Shown one piece after another: positions 8,531 to 16,764 of a DNA stretch of 45,423 bases (position 1 is its first letter; each line of letters opens with the position of its first letter). Below the pieces are notes generated by a model. The model was not told the origin of the DNA. It did not search any database and worked only from the letters and a program-made list of their open reading frames with translations. This stretch comes from Zunongwangia mangrovi (GTDB taxonomy: Bacteria; Bacteroidota; Bacteroidia; Flavobacteriales; Flavobacteriaceae), in contig NZ_FOKV01000013.1 in NCBI RefSeq assembly GCF_900112105.1, positions 1 through 45,423 of the forward strand, given 5' to 3'. The position numbers and the translations under genes were made by a program.

Positions 8531-9127
8531 ATGAAAACTAAACTAAACGGACTCGTACTTGCAGGTGGAAAAAGCACCCGAATGGGTACCGATAAAGGTG
8601 AACTTGCTTATCACGGCAAGCCGCATCGTGAATATTTATACGAACTTTTGGAAGAATTTTTCGACGATGTTTACCTGAGCATTCGAAGTGAGCAACAGCA
8701 AAATTTACCTGAAAATTTAAAAACGATCACCGATAAAGACCAATATCGAGGTCCGCTAAACGGAATGATCAGTGCGCATCAGGAATTTCCTGAAGTTTCC
8801 TGGTTAGTGGTTGCAACCGATTTACCATTGATCGATAAAGATTCGATTCAGCAATTGATCGATCAGCGAAATCCTGAAAAAATAGCAACAGCTTACGCCA
8901 CGAATCAATCGAGGTTACCAGAACCAATGTTTGCGATTTGGGAAGCAAATTCTTTTCCAAAAGCCATAGAATATCTGGAAAGTGGCACGAATACTTGTCC
9001 GCGTAAATTTTTGATCAACTCAGAAACCGAATTGATTTTTCCATCGAGCGATGATATTTTGATCAACGCCAATAATAAAGAAGAATACGAACTAGCCCTA
9101 AAAAAATTACAACAAGTTGAATCCTGA
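8531..9127 (+). CDS. mobA: Molybdenum cofactor guanylyltransferase
   Basis: MobA attaches GMP to Mo-molybdopterin to make the bis-MGD precursor used by DMSO-reductase-family enzymes. The 198 residues begin with NGLVLAGGKSTRMGTDKGEL, the nucleotide-binding signature, and contain GPLNGMISAHQ and WLVVATDLPLID (metal-binding Asp). Those LAGGKSxRMGxDK and TDLP features separate it from the MocA-like enzyme at 4352. It follows a 138-base gap after moaC that contains degenerate short repeats, and its end overlaps the start of the moeB gene by 11 bases. Confidence 0.9.
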   Translation: MKTKLNGLVLAGGKSTRMGTDKGELAYHGKPHREYLYELLEEFFDDVYLSIRSEQQQNLPENLKTITDKDQYRGPLNGMISAHQEFPEVSWLVVATDLPLIDKDSIQQLIDQRNPEKIATAYATNQSRLPEPMFAIWEANSFPKAIEYLESGTNTCPRKFLINSETELIFPSSDDILINANNKEEYELALKKLQQVES

Positions 9128-10214
9128 ACGCTACACAAGACAAACTCGGCTTCAGGGATTTGGCGAAGCCGGGCAACAAAAATTGGCTGATGCTAAAGTT
9201 TTGGTGATCGGCGCGGGTGGTCTTGGTGTTCCCGTTTTGCAATATTTAAGCGGAATGGGCGTGGGAACCATTGGTATTGTTGATAACGACGTGGTTGATA
9301 TTAGCAATTTACAGCGTCAAATTTTATATTCTGAAAATGATCTTGGCCAATCCAAAGTTGAAATTGCGAAGCAGAAATTAACTGAACTAAACAGCGAAAT
9401 TGAGATTATAACTTTCCCGACTTTTATTTCTACGGAAAATGCTTTAGAAATTATAGCCAATTTTGATGTGATCGTTGATGCATCAGATAATTTCCCCACA
9501 CGATATTTGGTAAATGACACCTGTGTAATTCTGAAAAAACCTTTGATTTATGGTGCTTTGCACGCTTTTGAAGGGCAGGTAAGCGTTTTTAATTTTAAAG
9601 GCGGCCCAACTTATCGATGTTTATTCCCTGAAATGCCAAATCCTGAAGAAATTCCAGATTGTAATGAAAATGGTGTTTTAGGAATTATTCCCGGAATTAT
9701 TGGAAGTTTACAGGCTCTGGAAGCTATAAAAGTGATTACCGGAATTGGCGAAACTTTATCGGGAAAATTATTATTGCTTGACGGTTTAAATCAATCACAG
9801 CAAAAAATAAAATTCGGTTTAAATCCGAAGAATCTTGAGATTAAGGAACTTCAAAAATCCTATGAATTTAGTTGCGCTACCGAAGTAAAATCGATAGAAG
9901 CTGAAGCATTTCTCAAAAAATGGAATTCAGAAAATATTCAACTTGTCGATGTACGAAATCCAGAAGAAGTAGAACGACAAAACTTACCTGAAATTCAGCG
10001 AAAAGACTGGAAGAATATTCCGCTTAGTGAGCTTCAGGAAAAATCATCGAAAATCGATCTGCAGAAACCAACATATTTTTTATGCCAATCGGGTATGCGG
10101 AGTTTAAAAGCGATTAATCTATTGGAAGGTTTAAAAATCTACGGAGATTTTGTAGACGTAAAAGGTGGTATGAACGCAATTTCGGAATTAACAGCAACTA
10201 CAAAACACTCTTAA
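9117..10214 (+). CDS. moeB: MoaD-adenylating enzyme fused to rhodanese (MoeB/MOCS3-like)
   Basis: The N-terminal ThiF/MoeB domain (about residues 1-235) activates the MoaD C-terminus with ATP: GAGGLGVPVLQYL at 32-44, DNDVVDISNLQRQ at 56-68, and the Asp of DASDNF at 121. A C-terminal rhodanese domain (about 258-356) has the catalytic loop CQSGMRS with Cys323, so one protein can both adenylate and thiolate MoaD, as in eukaryotic MOCS3/Uba4. The two CxxC pairs that hold zinc in E. coli MoeB are not intact: only Cys168 of the first (TYRC) remains and the second is replaced by NPKNLEI. Cys182, at the position of the E. coli Cys187 region, is kept. The start is TTG at 9117, inside the end of mobA. 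Confidence 0.88.
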   Translation: MNPERYTRQTRLQGFGEAGQQKLADAKVLVIGAGGLGVPVLQYLSGMGVGTIGIVDNDVVDISNLQRQILYSENDLGQSKVEIAKQKLTELNSEIEIITFPTFISTENALEIIANFDVIVDASDNFPTRYLVNDTCVILKKPLIYGALHAFEGQVSVFNFKGGPTYRCLFPEMPNPEEIPDCNENGVLGIIPGIIGSLQALEAIKVITGIGETLSGKLLLLDGLNQSQQKIKFGLNPKNLEIKELQKSYEFSCATEVKSIEAEAFLKKWNSENIQLVDVRNPEEVERQNLPEIQRKDWKNIPLSELQEKSSKIDLQKPTYFLCQSGMRSLKAINLLEGLKIYGDFVDVKGGMNAISELTATTKHS

Positions 10215-10218
10215 CTTA

Positions 10219-10989
10219 ATGCCGAAATTCGATAAAATCAAGCTGTTTTTTTTATGTTGTTTTGCACTCTTCTTTTTCGCTTGTAAATCTGAAAAAGAAT
10301 CAGATGCCATAAAAATTGCTACGGCTGCAAATATGCAGTTCGCGATGAACGATTTAATTGAAACCTTTCAGCATGAAACCGGTATAAAATGCGAGACTGT
10401 AGTTACTTCTTCTGGGAAATTAACGGCACAAATTAAAGCCGGAGCGCCTTTTGATGTTTTTGTTTCCGCAGATTTAAAATATCCGAATACACTTTTTAAA
10501 GAAGGTTTTGGTGAAGAAAAACCAAAGGTATATGCTAACGGAACTTTGGTGTTGTGGACGACTTCAGAAAAGATAGAACCTTCATTAGACATTCTTTCTG
10601 AAGAAAAAATAAAACATATCGCAGTTGCGAATCCTAAAATCGCTCCGTATGGTCGTGCTACGGAAGAATTTCTAAAAAAAGCAGGGAAATTCGACGATTT
10701 AGAGTCAAAATTTGTGTTTGGTGAAAGTATTTCAGCGGTGAATCGCTATATTCATTCCGGTTCCGCAGAAATTGGATTTACGGCCAAATCGGTTGTACTC
10801 TCTCCAAAAATGAAAAATATAGGAAATTGGATCGAAATAGATCCTTCACAGTATTCTGCTATTCAACAAGCAGCTTTATTACTGAAATCTGAACAGCCAA
10901 AAACTTTAAAAAATGCTCGTAAATTTTACGAATTTCTGTTTTCAGCAAAAGCGAAAAAGATTTTGGAGGAGTATGGGTATAGAAGTTGA
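10219..10989 (+). CDS. modA: Molybdate ABC transporter substrate-binding lipoprotein
   Basis: ModA captures molybdate in the periplasm and passes it to ModBC. The 256-residue precursor has a hydrophobic signal ending in the lipobox FFAC (Cys22), so it is a lipoprotein. Mature features are ATAANMQFAMNDLI, the KLTAQIKAGAPFDVFVSADLKYP block that lines the oxyanion site, and NPKIAPYGRATEEFL, all typical of ModA. It follows moeB by 4 bases, which ties cofactor synthesis to molybdate uptake in one transcript. A 286-base gap with a repeat element separates it from the Mop protein and modBC. Confidence 0.93.
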   Translation: MPKFDKIKLFFLCCFALFFFACKSEKESDAIKIATAANMQFAMNDLIETFQHETGIKCETVVTSSGKLTAQIKAGAPFDVFVSADLKYPNTLFKEGFGEEKPKVYANGTLVLWTTSEKIEPSLDILSEEKIKHIAVANPKIAPYGRATEEFLKKAGKFDDLESKFVFGESISAVNRYIHSGSAEIGFTAKSVVLSPKMKNIGNWIEIDPSQYSAIQQAALLLKSEQPKTLKNARKFYEFLFSAKAKKILEEYGYRS

Positions 10990-11116
10990 ATTTTATGATT
11001 TGAAAATGGGGCGATTTTATAATGTTGAATTCTGAATGTTGAGTGTTATAACCAAAAGCTGATTGATTGAAAATGTGTTGATTATAACATATTTATTATC
11101 AGAAGTAATAATGAAG

Positions 11117-11191
11117 CGTCACCCTGACTTGTTTCAGGGTCTCATAGTCTTAAAAGCTCTTATGAGATTCTGAGTCAAGCTCAGAATGACA
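11117..11191. repeat. Inverted pair of palindromic intergenic repeats
   Basis: Two inverted copies of one roughly 30-base unit face each other. The left arm (11118-11147) begins GTCACCCTGACTTG and runs to GGGTCTCATA. The right arm (11160-11190), read on the other strand, begins GTCATTCTGAGCTTG and runs to AATCTCATA. Each arm also folds on itself (CCCTGA/TCAGGG; ATTCTGAG/GCTCAGAAT). Elements of this GTCAYYCTGA form are frequent between genes in Bacteroidota. It sits between modA and the Mop gene and may act as a transcript-processing hairpin or be a mobile REP-like unit. Confidence 0.75.
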
Positions 11192-11275
11192 GGTGTCAAA
11201 TATTAAGGATTCGTAATTGCTGAAAGCTGACAGCTAGAAACTGAGAACTCAGCTATAAACCGTTAACTAACTAAA

Positions 11276-11677
11276 ATGAATAACCTCTCCGGAAAAATAA
11301 AACACATCAAAAATTCAGAATATCTTTCTGAAGTCATTATCGAATTAGAAAATAATTCAATTTTCAATGTTTTTCTAGTGGAAACTCCGCAAACTGCTTC
11401 GTACTTAAAACCGGGTCAAAAAATCAAACTCCTTTTTAAAGAAACTGAGGTTATTATTTCAAAGCATTTGATGCCAGAAATTTCAATTCGAAATCAATTA
11501 AAAGCTGAAATTATCGAAATTAAACCGGGAAAAATTCTAAGTGAAATTGTGCTAAAATCAGCTGTAGGTAAAATTAAAAGTTTACTCAGTTCTACTGTTT
11601 TGCAACAAATGAATTTCTCCGAATCACAGGAGGTTCTTATTTTAGTAAAAGCGAACGAAATTATGCTTTCCGAATGA
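11276..11677 (+). CDS. Di-Mop (tandem TOBE) molybdate-binding protein
   Basis: This 133-residue protein consists of two consecutive TOBE/Mop-type domains, roughly residues 1-65 and 70-133. The second shows the familiar pattern SIRNQLKAEIIEIKPG followed by a beta-rich stretch and LVKANEIMLS. Mop domains bind molybdate or tungstate oxyanions at subunit interfaces, as in molbindins and the C-terminus of ModE. There is no DNA-binding domain, so it is not a full ModE. It overlaps modB by an ATGA, so it is translated with the permease. Likely roles are cytoplasmic molybdate storage or buffering, or regulation of ModBC; the context supports the first. Confidence 0.8.
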   Translation: MNNLSGKIKHIKNSEYLSEVIIELENNSIFNVFLVETPQTASYLKPGQKIKLLFKETEVIISKHLMPEISIRNQLKAEIIEIKPGKILSEIVLKSAVGKIKSLLSSTVLQQMNFSESQEVLILVKANEIMLSE

Positions 11678-12345
11678 TCTGGGAATCCCTTTGGCTTACC
11701 TTAAAACTGGCTCTAATCACAACGCTTTTGCTTTTTGTGATCGGCACGCCATTAGCCTACTGGCTCTCGGCGACCAAAAGTAAATCCAAGCCCGTTTGGG
11801 AAACTTTGGTAAGTATGCCGCTTATTTTACCACCCACGGTTTTAGGTTTTTACCTTTTAATTGCCTTTGGACAATCAAGTTTCATAGGTAAGTTTTTAGA
11901 TGATTTTTTCGGGTTGCAATTGGTATTTTCGTTTAGCGGACTCGTACTTGCATCGGTCATTTACAGCTTGCCATTTATGGTGCATCCCATCCAAAGCGGA
12001 TTTAGTTCGCTGCCCATTCATTTAAAAGAAGCTGCATATTCTTTAGGGAAATCGAAAACTACTACGTTTTTTAAAATCATGCTCCCAAATATCAAGCCTG
12101 CGTTGTTAACGGGAATTGTTCTTTCTTTTGCGCATACGATTGGCGAATTTGGTGTGGTTTTAATGATCGGCGGGAATTTACCCGGCGAAACCCGTGTAGC
12201 ATCGATCGCTATTTATGATGAAGTTGAAGCGCTAAATTACAGCAACGCCAATACGCTTTCTTTTATCCTTTTTGTGCTGAGTTTCGCTATTTTACTTTCT
12301 GTTTACCTCATCAATAATAAATCCCTAAACCGAATAGTAAAATGA
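11674..12345 (+). CDS. modB: Molybdate ABC transporter permease
   Basis: ModB forms the inner-membrane channel for molybdate. The 223-residue protein has about five or six hydrophobic segments and the cytoplasmic EAA loop (KEAAYSLGKSKTTTFFKIMLPNIKPALLTG, split across residues about 118-147) that contacts ModC, then SFAHTIGEFGVVLMIGGNLPGETRVASIAIYD, a ModB hallmark. It overlaps both the upstream Mop gene and the downstream modC by the 4-base ATGA, indicating a tightly coupled unit. Length matches the family. Confidence 0.95.
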   Translation: MIWESLWLTLKLALITTLLLFVIGTPLAYWLSATKSKSKPVWETLVSMPLILPPTVLGFYLLIAFGQSSFIGKFLDDFFGLQLVFSFSGLVLASVIYSLPFMVHPIQSGFSSLPIHLKEAAYSLGKSKTTTFFKIMLPNIKPALLTGIVLSFAHTIGEFGVVLMIGGNLPGETRVASIAIYDEVEALNYSNANTLSFILFVLSFAILLSVYLINNKSLNRIVK

Positions 12346-13217
12346 TCGAATGTAAACTGAAAAAAGAGCTATCTGCCGCAGAAGGAAAAATGATTTTGAA
12401 TGTTGATTTTCGATTAAATGAAGGCGATTTTATTGTCTTATATGGAAATTCTGGTGCAGGAAAAACTTCTATTTTAAGAATGCTATCGGGTTTATTAAGT
12501 CCGGAAGATGGCTATATAAATCAGGATTCTAATGTTTGGTTTAATGCTGAAAAAAAAATCGATCTACCAATACAAAAACGGGAAATCGGACTCGTTTTTC
12601 AAAATTATGCGTTGTTTCCGAATATGAATATAGAAGAGAATATTTATTTCTCGCTTCCGCAGAAAAAAGATAAAAAAACTGCTGAAGAATTAATCGAATT
12701 GATGGAGCTTGGAAATCTTCGGAAACAAAAAATTCAGCAACTCTCTGGTGGGCAACAACAGCGTGTCGCACTGGCCAGAGCTTTGGCTAGAAAGCCTAAA
12801 CTTTTGTTGTTGGACGAACCTTTGAGCGCCTTAGATCATGGTATGAGAACTAGGCTTCAGGAATATATTTTAAAGCTACATAAAACCTACAATCTAACCA
12901 CTATTCTAGTAAGCCACGATCCTGCAGAAATCATTAAAATGGCCGATAAAGTTATGGTTCTTGAAAATGGGAAAATTACCAAAACCGGACCTCCAATTTC
13001 GATATTTAGTGAAAATAAACTGAGCGGGAAATTTCAGTTTACCGGAGAAGTTTTAGCAAAGATCGACGAAGAAGTGATTTCGATCTTGCATATTTTGATT
13101 GGTAACAATGTGATCAAATCGGTTTCTGCAAAAGATGAAATTGCACATATTCAAAAAGGCGATAAAGTGCTTGTTGCTTCAAAAGCTTTTAACCCTATTG
13201 TAACCAAGATTGAATAA
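12342..13217 (+). CDS. modC: Molybdate ABC transporter ATP-binding protein
   Basis: ModC hydrolyses ATP to drive molybdate import. Walker A is GNSGAGKT near residues 35-42, the Q-loop is VFQNYALFPN, the signature is LSGGQQQR, Walker B is LLLLDEP and the switch His lies in VSHDP. The 291 residues are shorter than ModC proteins with a full double TOBE tail; the last 65 or so residues look like a single regulatory TOBE-like domain. The separate di-Mop protein encoded just upstream may supply oxyanion sensing. The start overlaps modB. Confidence 0.94.
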   Translation: MIECKLKKELSAAEGKMILNVDFRLNEGDFIVLYGNSGAGKTSILRMLSGLLSPEDGYINQDSNVWFNAEKKIDLPIQKREIGLVFQNYALFPNMNIEENIYFSLPQKKDKKTAEELIELMELGNLRKQKIQQLSGGQQQRVALARALARKPKLLLLDEPLSALDHGMRTRLQEYILKLHKTYNLTTILVSHDPAEIIKMADKVMVLENGKITKTGPPISIFSENKLSGKFQFTGEVLAKIDEEVISILHILIGNNVIKSVSAKDEIAHIQKGDKVLVASKAFNPIVTKIE

Positions 13218-13264
13218 AATTTGAAATAATTTGAAAAGATTAGATTCAGCCTAAATAAAAAATT

Positions 13265-14449
13265 ATGATCTCACACCCTGAAGCTTTAGAAAAAGTACTC
13301 GCCACAATCACTAATTTCGGTACAGAGAAAGTTGCGCTATTAGAAAGTGTTAATAGAATCTTGGCTGAAGATATTTTTGCCGATCGTGATTTCCCGCCCT
13401 TTGATCGCGTAACCAAAGATGGAATCGCGGTAAACTCAGAGGCGCTTGAAAAAGGTAAAACTTCTTTTAAAATTGAAGCAGTTTACGCAGCCGGCAGTCC
13501 GCAGGGAATTTTAAATGATCCTAAAAATTGCGTTGAGATTATGACGGGTGCGATGCTGCCCAAAAATTGTGATTCGGTTATTATGTACGAAGATGTTGAA
13601 ATTGAAGACGGAATTGCGAGATTACAAACTGAAGTAAATGCGAAGATAAATATCCATCGCCAGGGAAGTGATCGCCAGAGCGGAGAAGAAATATTATCCA
13701 AAAATCAACGAATTTCGGCTAAAGAAATTGGGGTATTAGCTACGGTTGGAAAAGCAGAAGTTTTGGTTAAAAAATTACCCAAAATCGCGATTATTTCTAC
13801 CGGAGATGAATTGGTTGATGTTGCTGAAACTCCGCTTCCACATCAAATTAGAACTTCTAATACCTTAAGTTTATTTGCGGCTTTGGAAAAAGAGAAAATC
13901 ACACCGACTTTACTGCATATTCGGGATGAAAAAGAGGTAATGTTACAACAGGTAGAAAATGCTATGAACAACCACGATGTATTATTGCTGAGTGGTGGCG
14001 TTTCTAAAGGAAAATTCGATTATTTACCTGAAATCTTAGAAGAATTAAAGGTGGAAAAGCTCTTTCACCGTGTTTTGCAACGTCCCGGGAAGCCTCTATG
14101 GTTTGGGAAACAACACGAAAAAAATGTTACTGTTTTTTCTTTTCCCGGCAACCCGAATTCTACTTTTGTGAATTTTCATATTTACTTTAAAAAATGGCTT
14201 GCAGCTTGTCTGGGAAATGAAACCTCAACTTCAGAAGTTATTTTAAAAACAGATATCGCTAACCATCCAACGATCACAAGATATTTGCTGGTAAAAACTA
14301 AACTCGAAAATGGCCAATTTCAAGCTGAATTATTAAATGAAAATGGCTCTGGAGATTTAATTAGTCTGGCAAATGCCGATGGTGTAATTGTGCTTCCGCC
14401 AGAAAAAGATTTTAAGCAGGGCGATGTAATTGAGTTTGTTGAATTTTGA
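13265..14449 (+). CDS. moeA: Molybdopterin molybdenumtransferase
   Basis: MoeA inserts molybdenum into adenylated molybdopterin. The 394 residues show the family blocks RILAEDIFADRDFPPFDR near 37-54, TGAMLPKNCDSVIMYEDV, IISTGDEL, LLSGGVSKGKFD, RPGKPLWFG and FSFPGNPNS, and a C-terminal MoeA-C domain. It is the last gene of the plus-strand cluster and ends at a strong bidirectional terminator (14481-14521). No mogA/moaB adenylyltransferase gene lies in the window, so that partner must be encoded elsewhere or be dispensable. Confidence 0.95.
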   Translation: MISHPEALEKVLATITNFGTEKVALLESVNRILAEDIFADRDFPPFDRVTKDGIAVNSEALEKGKTSFKIEAVYAAGSPQGILNDPKNCVEIMTGAMLPKNCDSVIMYEDVEIEDGIARLQTEVNAKINIHRQGSDRQSGEEILSKNQRISAKEIGVLATVGKAEVLVKKLPKIAIISTGDELVDVAETPLPHQIRTSNTLSLFAALEKEKITPTLLHIRDEKEVMLQQVENAMNNHDVLLLSGGVSKGKFDYLPEILEELKVEKLFHRVLQRPGKPLWFGKQHEKNVTVFSFPGNPNSTFVNFHIYFKKWLAACLGNETSTSEVILKTDIANHPTITRYLLVKTKLENGQFQAELLNENGSGDLISLANADGVIVLPPEKDFKQGDVIEFVEF

Positions 14450-14453
14450 AATG

Positions 14454-14474
14454 TAGTGAGTAGTGAGTAGTGAG
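14454..14474. repeat. Three tandem copies of a 7-base unit
   Basis: TAGTGAG occurs three times head to tail, between the moeA stop and its terminator. It is a short microsatellite-like tract of a kind often found between flavobacterial genes. No function is evident. Confidence 0.7.
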
Positions 14475-14480
14475 TAAAAT

Positions 14481-14521
14481 AAAACCAGGGACTGAAATTT
14501 CTCAATTTAGTCCCTGTTTTT
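14481..14521. terminator. Bidirectional terminator between moeA and the PaoC-like gene
   Basis: CAGGGACT (14486-14493) pairs perfectly with AGTCCCTG (14509-14516). The stem is flanked by A-rich DNA on the left and a T run on the right, so it can end transcription from both the plus-strand cofactor operon and the convergent minus-strand operon. Confidence 0.9.
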
Positions 14522-14568
14522 AATCTAATTTCTATATTCTAGCAGTGAAGCGTACTATTTACTTTCCA

Positions 14569-16740
14569 CTAAGCAACTCCCGGTTCTAAACCTGCTTCGA
14601 TTAATTTTTCCGGAGTAATTGGTAAATCTCTCATACGTTTCCCGGTAGCATTAAAAATCGCATTGGCAATGGATGCCGCCACGCTGGTAATTCCTAATTC
14701 TCCAATTCCTTTAACGCCCATTTCGTTGGCAATCTTATCTTCTTCCGGTAAGAAAACCACGTCTATATTTGCCAGATCTAAATTCACGGGCACGTGATAA
14801 TCGGCTAAAGTCCTAGTGATAAAATTACCATAATTTGGTTCAACCTGAGTACGTTCGGCAATGACCATTCCAGCACCCATCGTTAGTCCGCCAATAATTT
14901 GTCCGTAGGCCGTTTTTGGATTCAGGATCTTTCCGGCAGAACCCACATTTACCATACGTTTTATGCGGTACATGCCGGTATCTTTATCTACCCAAACTTC
15001 AGTGAAATTCGCTCCAAAAGAGAAAACCGAATGTTTTTTGTATTCTTCGGAAGGTTCTGCTGTTCCTTCAGCTTCAAAAGTAGTCAGGTTATTTTGCTGC
15101 AATAATTCAGCAACTTCAATCTCCTCAGATTCGGTAATATTTTGCTTCTTTTTTAATTCAGCAATCGCATTTTCGCAAGCTTTTCTAGCTCCATTACAAT
15201 ACGAAGCGGCTCCCCACGAACCACCTGAACCCGGAGTCACCGGAAATTCAGAATCTCCAATTTCAACTTTTACATTTTCTACCGGAATTCCTAAATATTC
15301 TGAGACCGTCTGTGCCACGATAGTATAAGTTCCTGTACCAATATCTGTCGCATCCATCTTAATATTCGCATTTAACGCAGCTTCATTAAGCTCTAGAACT
15401 ATTTTAGCGGATGTTTTCATATACGGCGCGCGACGTGACGCTGCACTTACACCATAACCTATTAGCCAGTTTCCTTTTTTATTGGTTCCCGGTTGCATTT
15501 TGCGATTTTCCCAACCAAATTTATCGGCTCCAATACGTAAACATTCTACAAGCAAGCGAGAAGAGAATGGCTTATCGGCTCCCATATCGACCTGCGTATC
15601 ATTTTTAATTCTGAAATCGATAGGATCCATTTTTAATTTCCACGCCAGCTCGTCTATTGCCGACTCTAAAGCGAAACTCCCGGTAGCTTCTCCTGGTGCA
15701 CGCATAGAACTCGGACATTGAATATTAAGCGGAATCAATCGATGCGTCACCGCATTATTCGGCGTTTTATACAACATTTTAGACACATTCCCACAAGCCT
15801 CGAAATACTGAAGATTCTTAGCGGTATGCGAAGTTGTATGATGCGCTAAAGCGGTTAAAGAACCATCTTTTATAGCTCCCAATCGCATTTCCTGCTCATC
15901 GAACTGGCGCATCCCGGTATTCGTAAACATTTGGTGACGTGTCACTGTAATTTGCACTGGTCTCCCAATCATCTTAGAAGCCATCGTTGCCATTGTGATG
16001 TGCTTATATACGTTTAATTTTGAACCAAAACCACCACCAATATAAGGCGTAATAATCTGAACATCTTCTTTAGGTATTCCAAAAGTTTCTGAAATTGAAG
16101 TTGTAGCCTGGTTTAATATTTGCTGATTAGCATACATTTTCACCTTTCCATCGTTCCAATTTACAATGGCTGCGTGCAACTCCATTGGTTGTTGATGCTC
16201 GATAGGTGTCGTATATGTTTGCTCTAGAGTAACATCGGCTTCACGCATTCCTGCATCCATATCTCCGCGGCTAAAATCTGCGCTATCGCCAGGTTTATAC
16301 GCTTTTCCTCTATTTTTATCTAAATGTATATCTGGTGATTCTTCTTCGTAGGTCACTTTTACTAAGCGACATGCATATTGCGCCTGCTCAAAAGTTTCTG
16401 CTATCACGCAGGCAATATATTGCCCGTAATAATGAACCTGGCGATCCTGAAAAACCGGAGCTACCGTAGTTAGTGAAAAGTTAGTCATATCTTTTGGATA
16501 GTTTTTCAACTTTTCAGCATTTTTATAAGTGATCACCGCTAAGACTCCGTCTAGCTTTTCTGCTTCTGAAGTATCTATCGAAGTAATTTTTCCTTTTGCT
16601 ATCGTGCTGTTTACGCCTTGCGCGTACACCATATTTTCGACAGGAAATTCTGAAGCATATTTTGCTTTTCCCGTAACCTTCAGGTGTCCTTCAATTCTAT
16701 CTATAGGATTTCCTATTCCTGATGCTTTTATTGTTTTCAT
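14569..16740 (-). CDS. paoC: Periplasmic aldehyde oxidoreductase, molybdenum-binding subunit (PaoC-like)
   Basis: This 723-residue large subunit of the xanthine oxidase family binds the molybdenum cofactor and oxidises the substrate, probably aldehydes. The N-terminal aldehyde-oxidase a/b hammerhead domain begins GHLKVTGKAKYASE. Cofactor-binding blocks follow: TPYIGGGFGSK, MRAPGEA, GTGTYTIVAQ, and GVKGIGELG with the catalytic Glu681. Length and blocks match E. coli PaoC (YagR). It lies last in a three-gene minus-strand operon with FAD and 2Fe-2S subunits. Cofactor supply genes (xdhC, mocA and the moa/mod cluster) are adjacent. The true substrate is unknown; other isoquinoline-oxidoreductase-like activities are possible. 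Confidence 0.9.
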   Translation of the reverse strand: MKTIKASGIGNPIDRIEGHLKVTGKAKYASEFPVENMVYAQGVNSTIAKGKITSIDTSEAEKLDGVLAVITYKNAEKLKNYPKDMTNFSLTTVAPVFQDRQVHYYGQYIACVIAETFEQAQYACRLVKVTYEEESPDIHLDKNRGKAYKPGDSADFSRGDMDAGMREADVTLEQTYTTPIEHQQPMELHAAIVNWNDGKVKMYANQQILNQATTSISETFGIPKEDVQIITPYIGGGFGSKLNVYKHITMATMASKMIGRPVQITVTRHQMFTNTGMRQFDEQEMRLGAIKDGSLTALAHHTTSHTAKNLQYFEACGNVSKMLYKTPNNAVTHRLIPLNIQCPSSMRAPGEATGSFALESAIDELAWKLKMDPIDFRIKNDTQVDMGADKPFSSRLLVECLRIGADKFGWENRKMQPGTNKKGNWLIGYGVSAASRRAPYMKTSAKIVLELNEAALNANIKMDATDIGTGTYTIVAQTVSEYLGIPVENVKVEIGDSEFPVTPGSGGSWGAASYCNGARKACENAIAELKKKQNITESEEIEVAELLQQNNLTTFEAEGTAEPSEEYKKHSVFSFGANFTEVWVDKDTGMYRIKRMVNVGSAGKILNPKTAYGQIIGGLTMGAGMVIAERTQVEPNYGNFITRTLADYHVPVNLDLANIDVVFLPEEDKIANEMGVKGIGELGITSVAASIANAIFNATGKRMRDLPITPEKLIEAGLEPGVA

Positions 16741-16764
16741 AGTTTATTGCTAAGATTAGGGATT

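Noticed and set aside
14899-15721. Plus-strand open frames inside the PaoC-like gene
   Set aside because: They are opposite-strand shadows of a long, well-conserved gene and show no family pattern.
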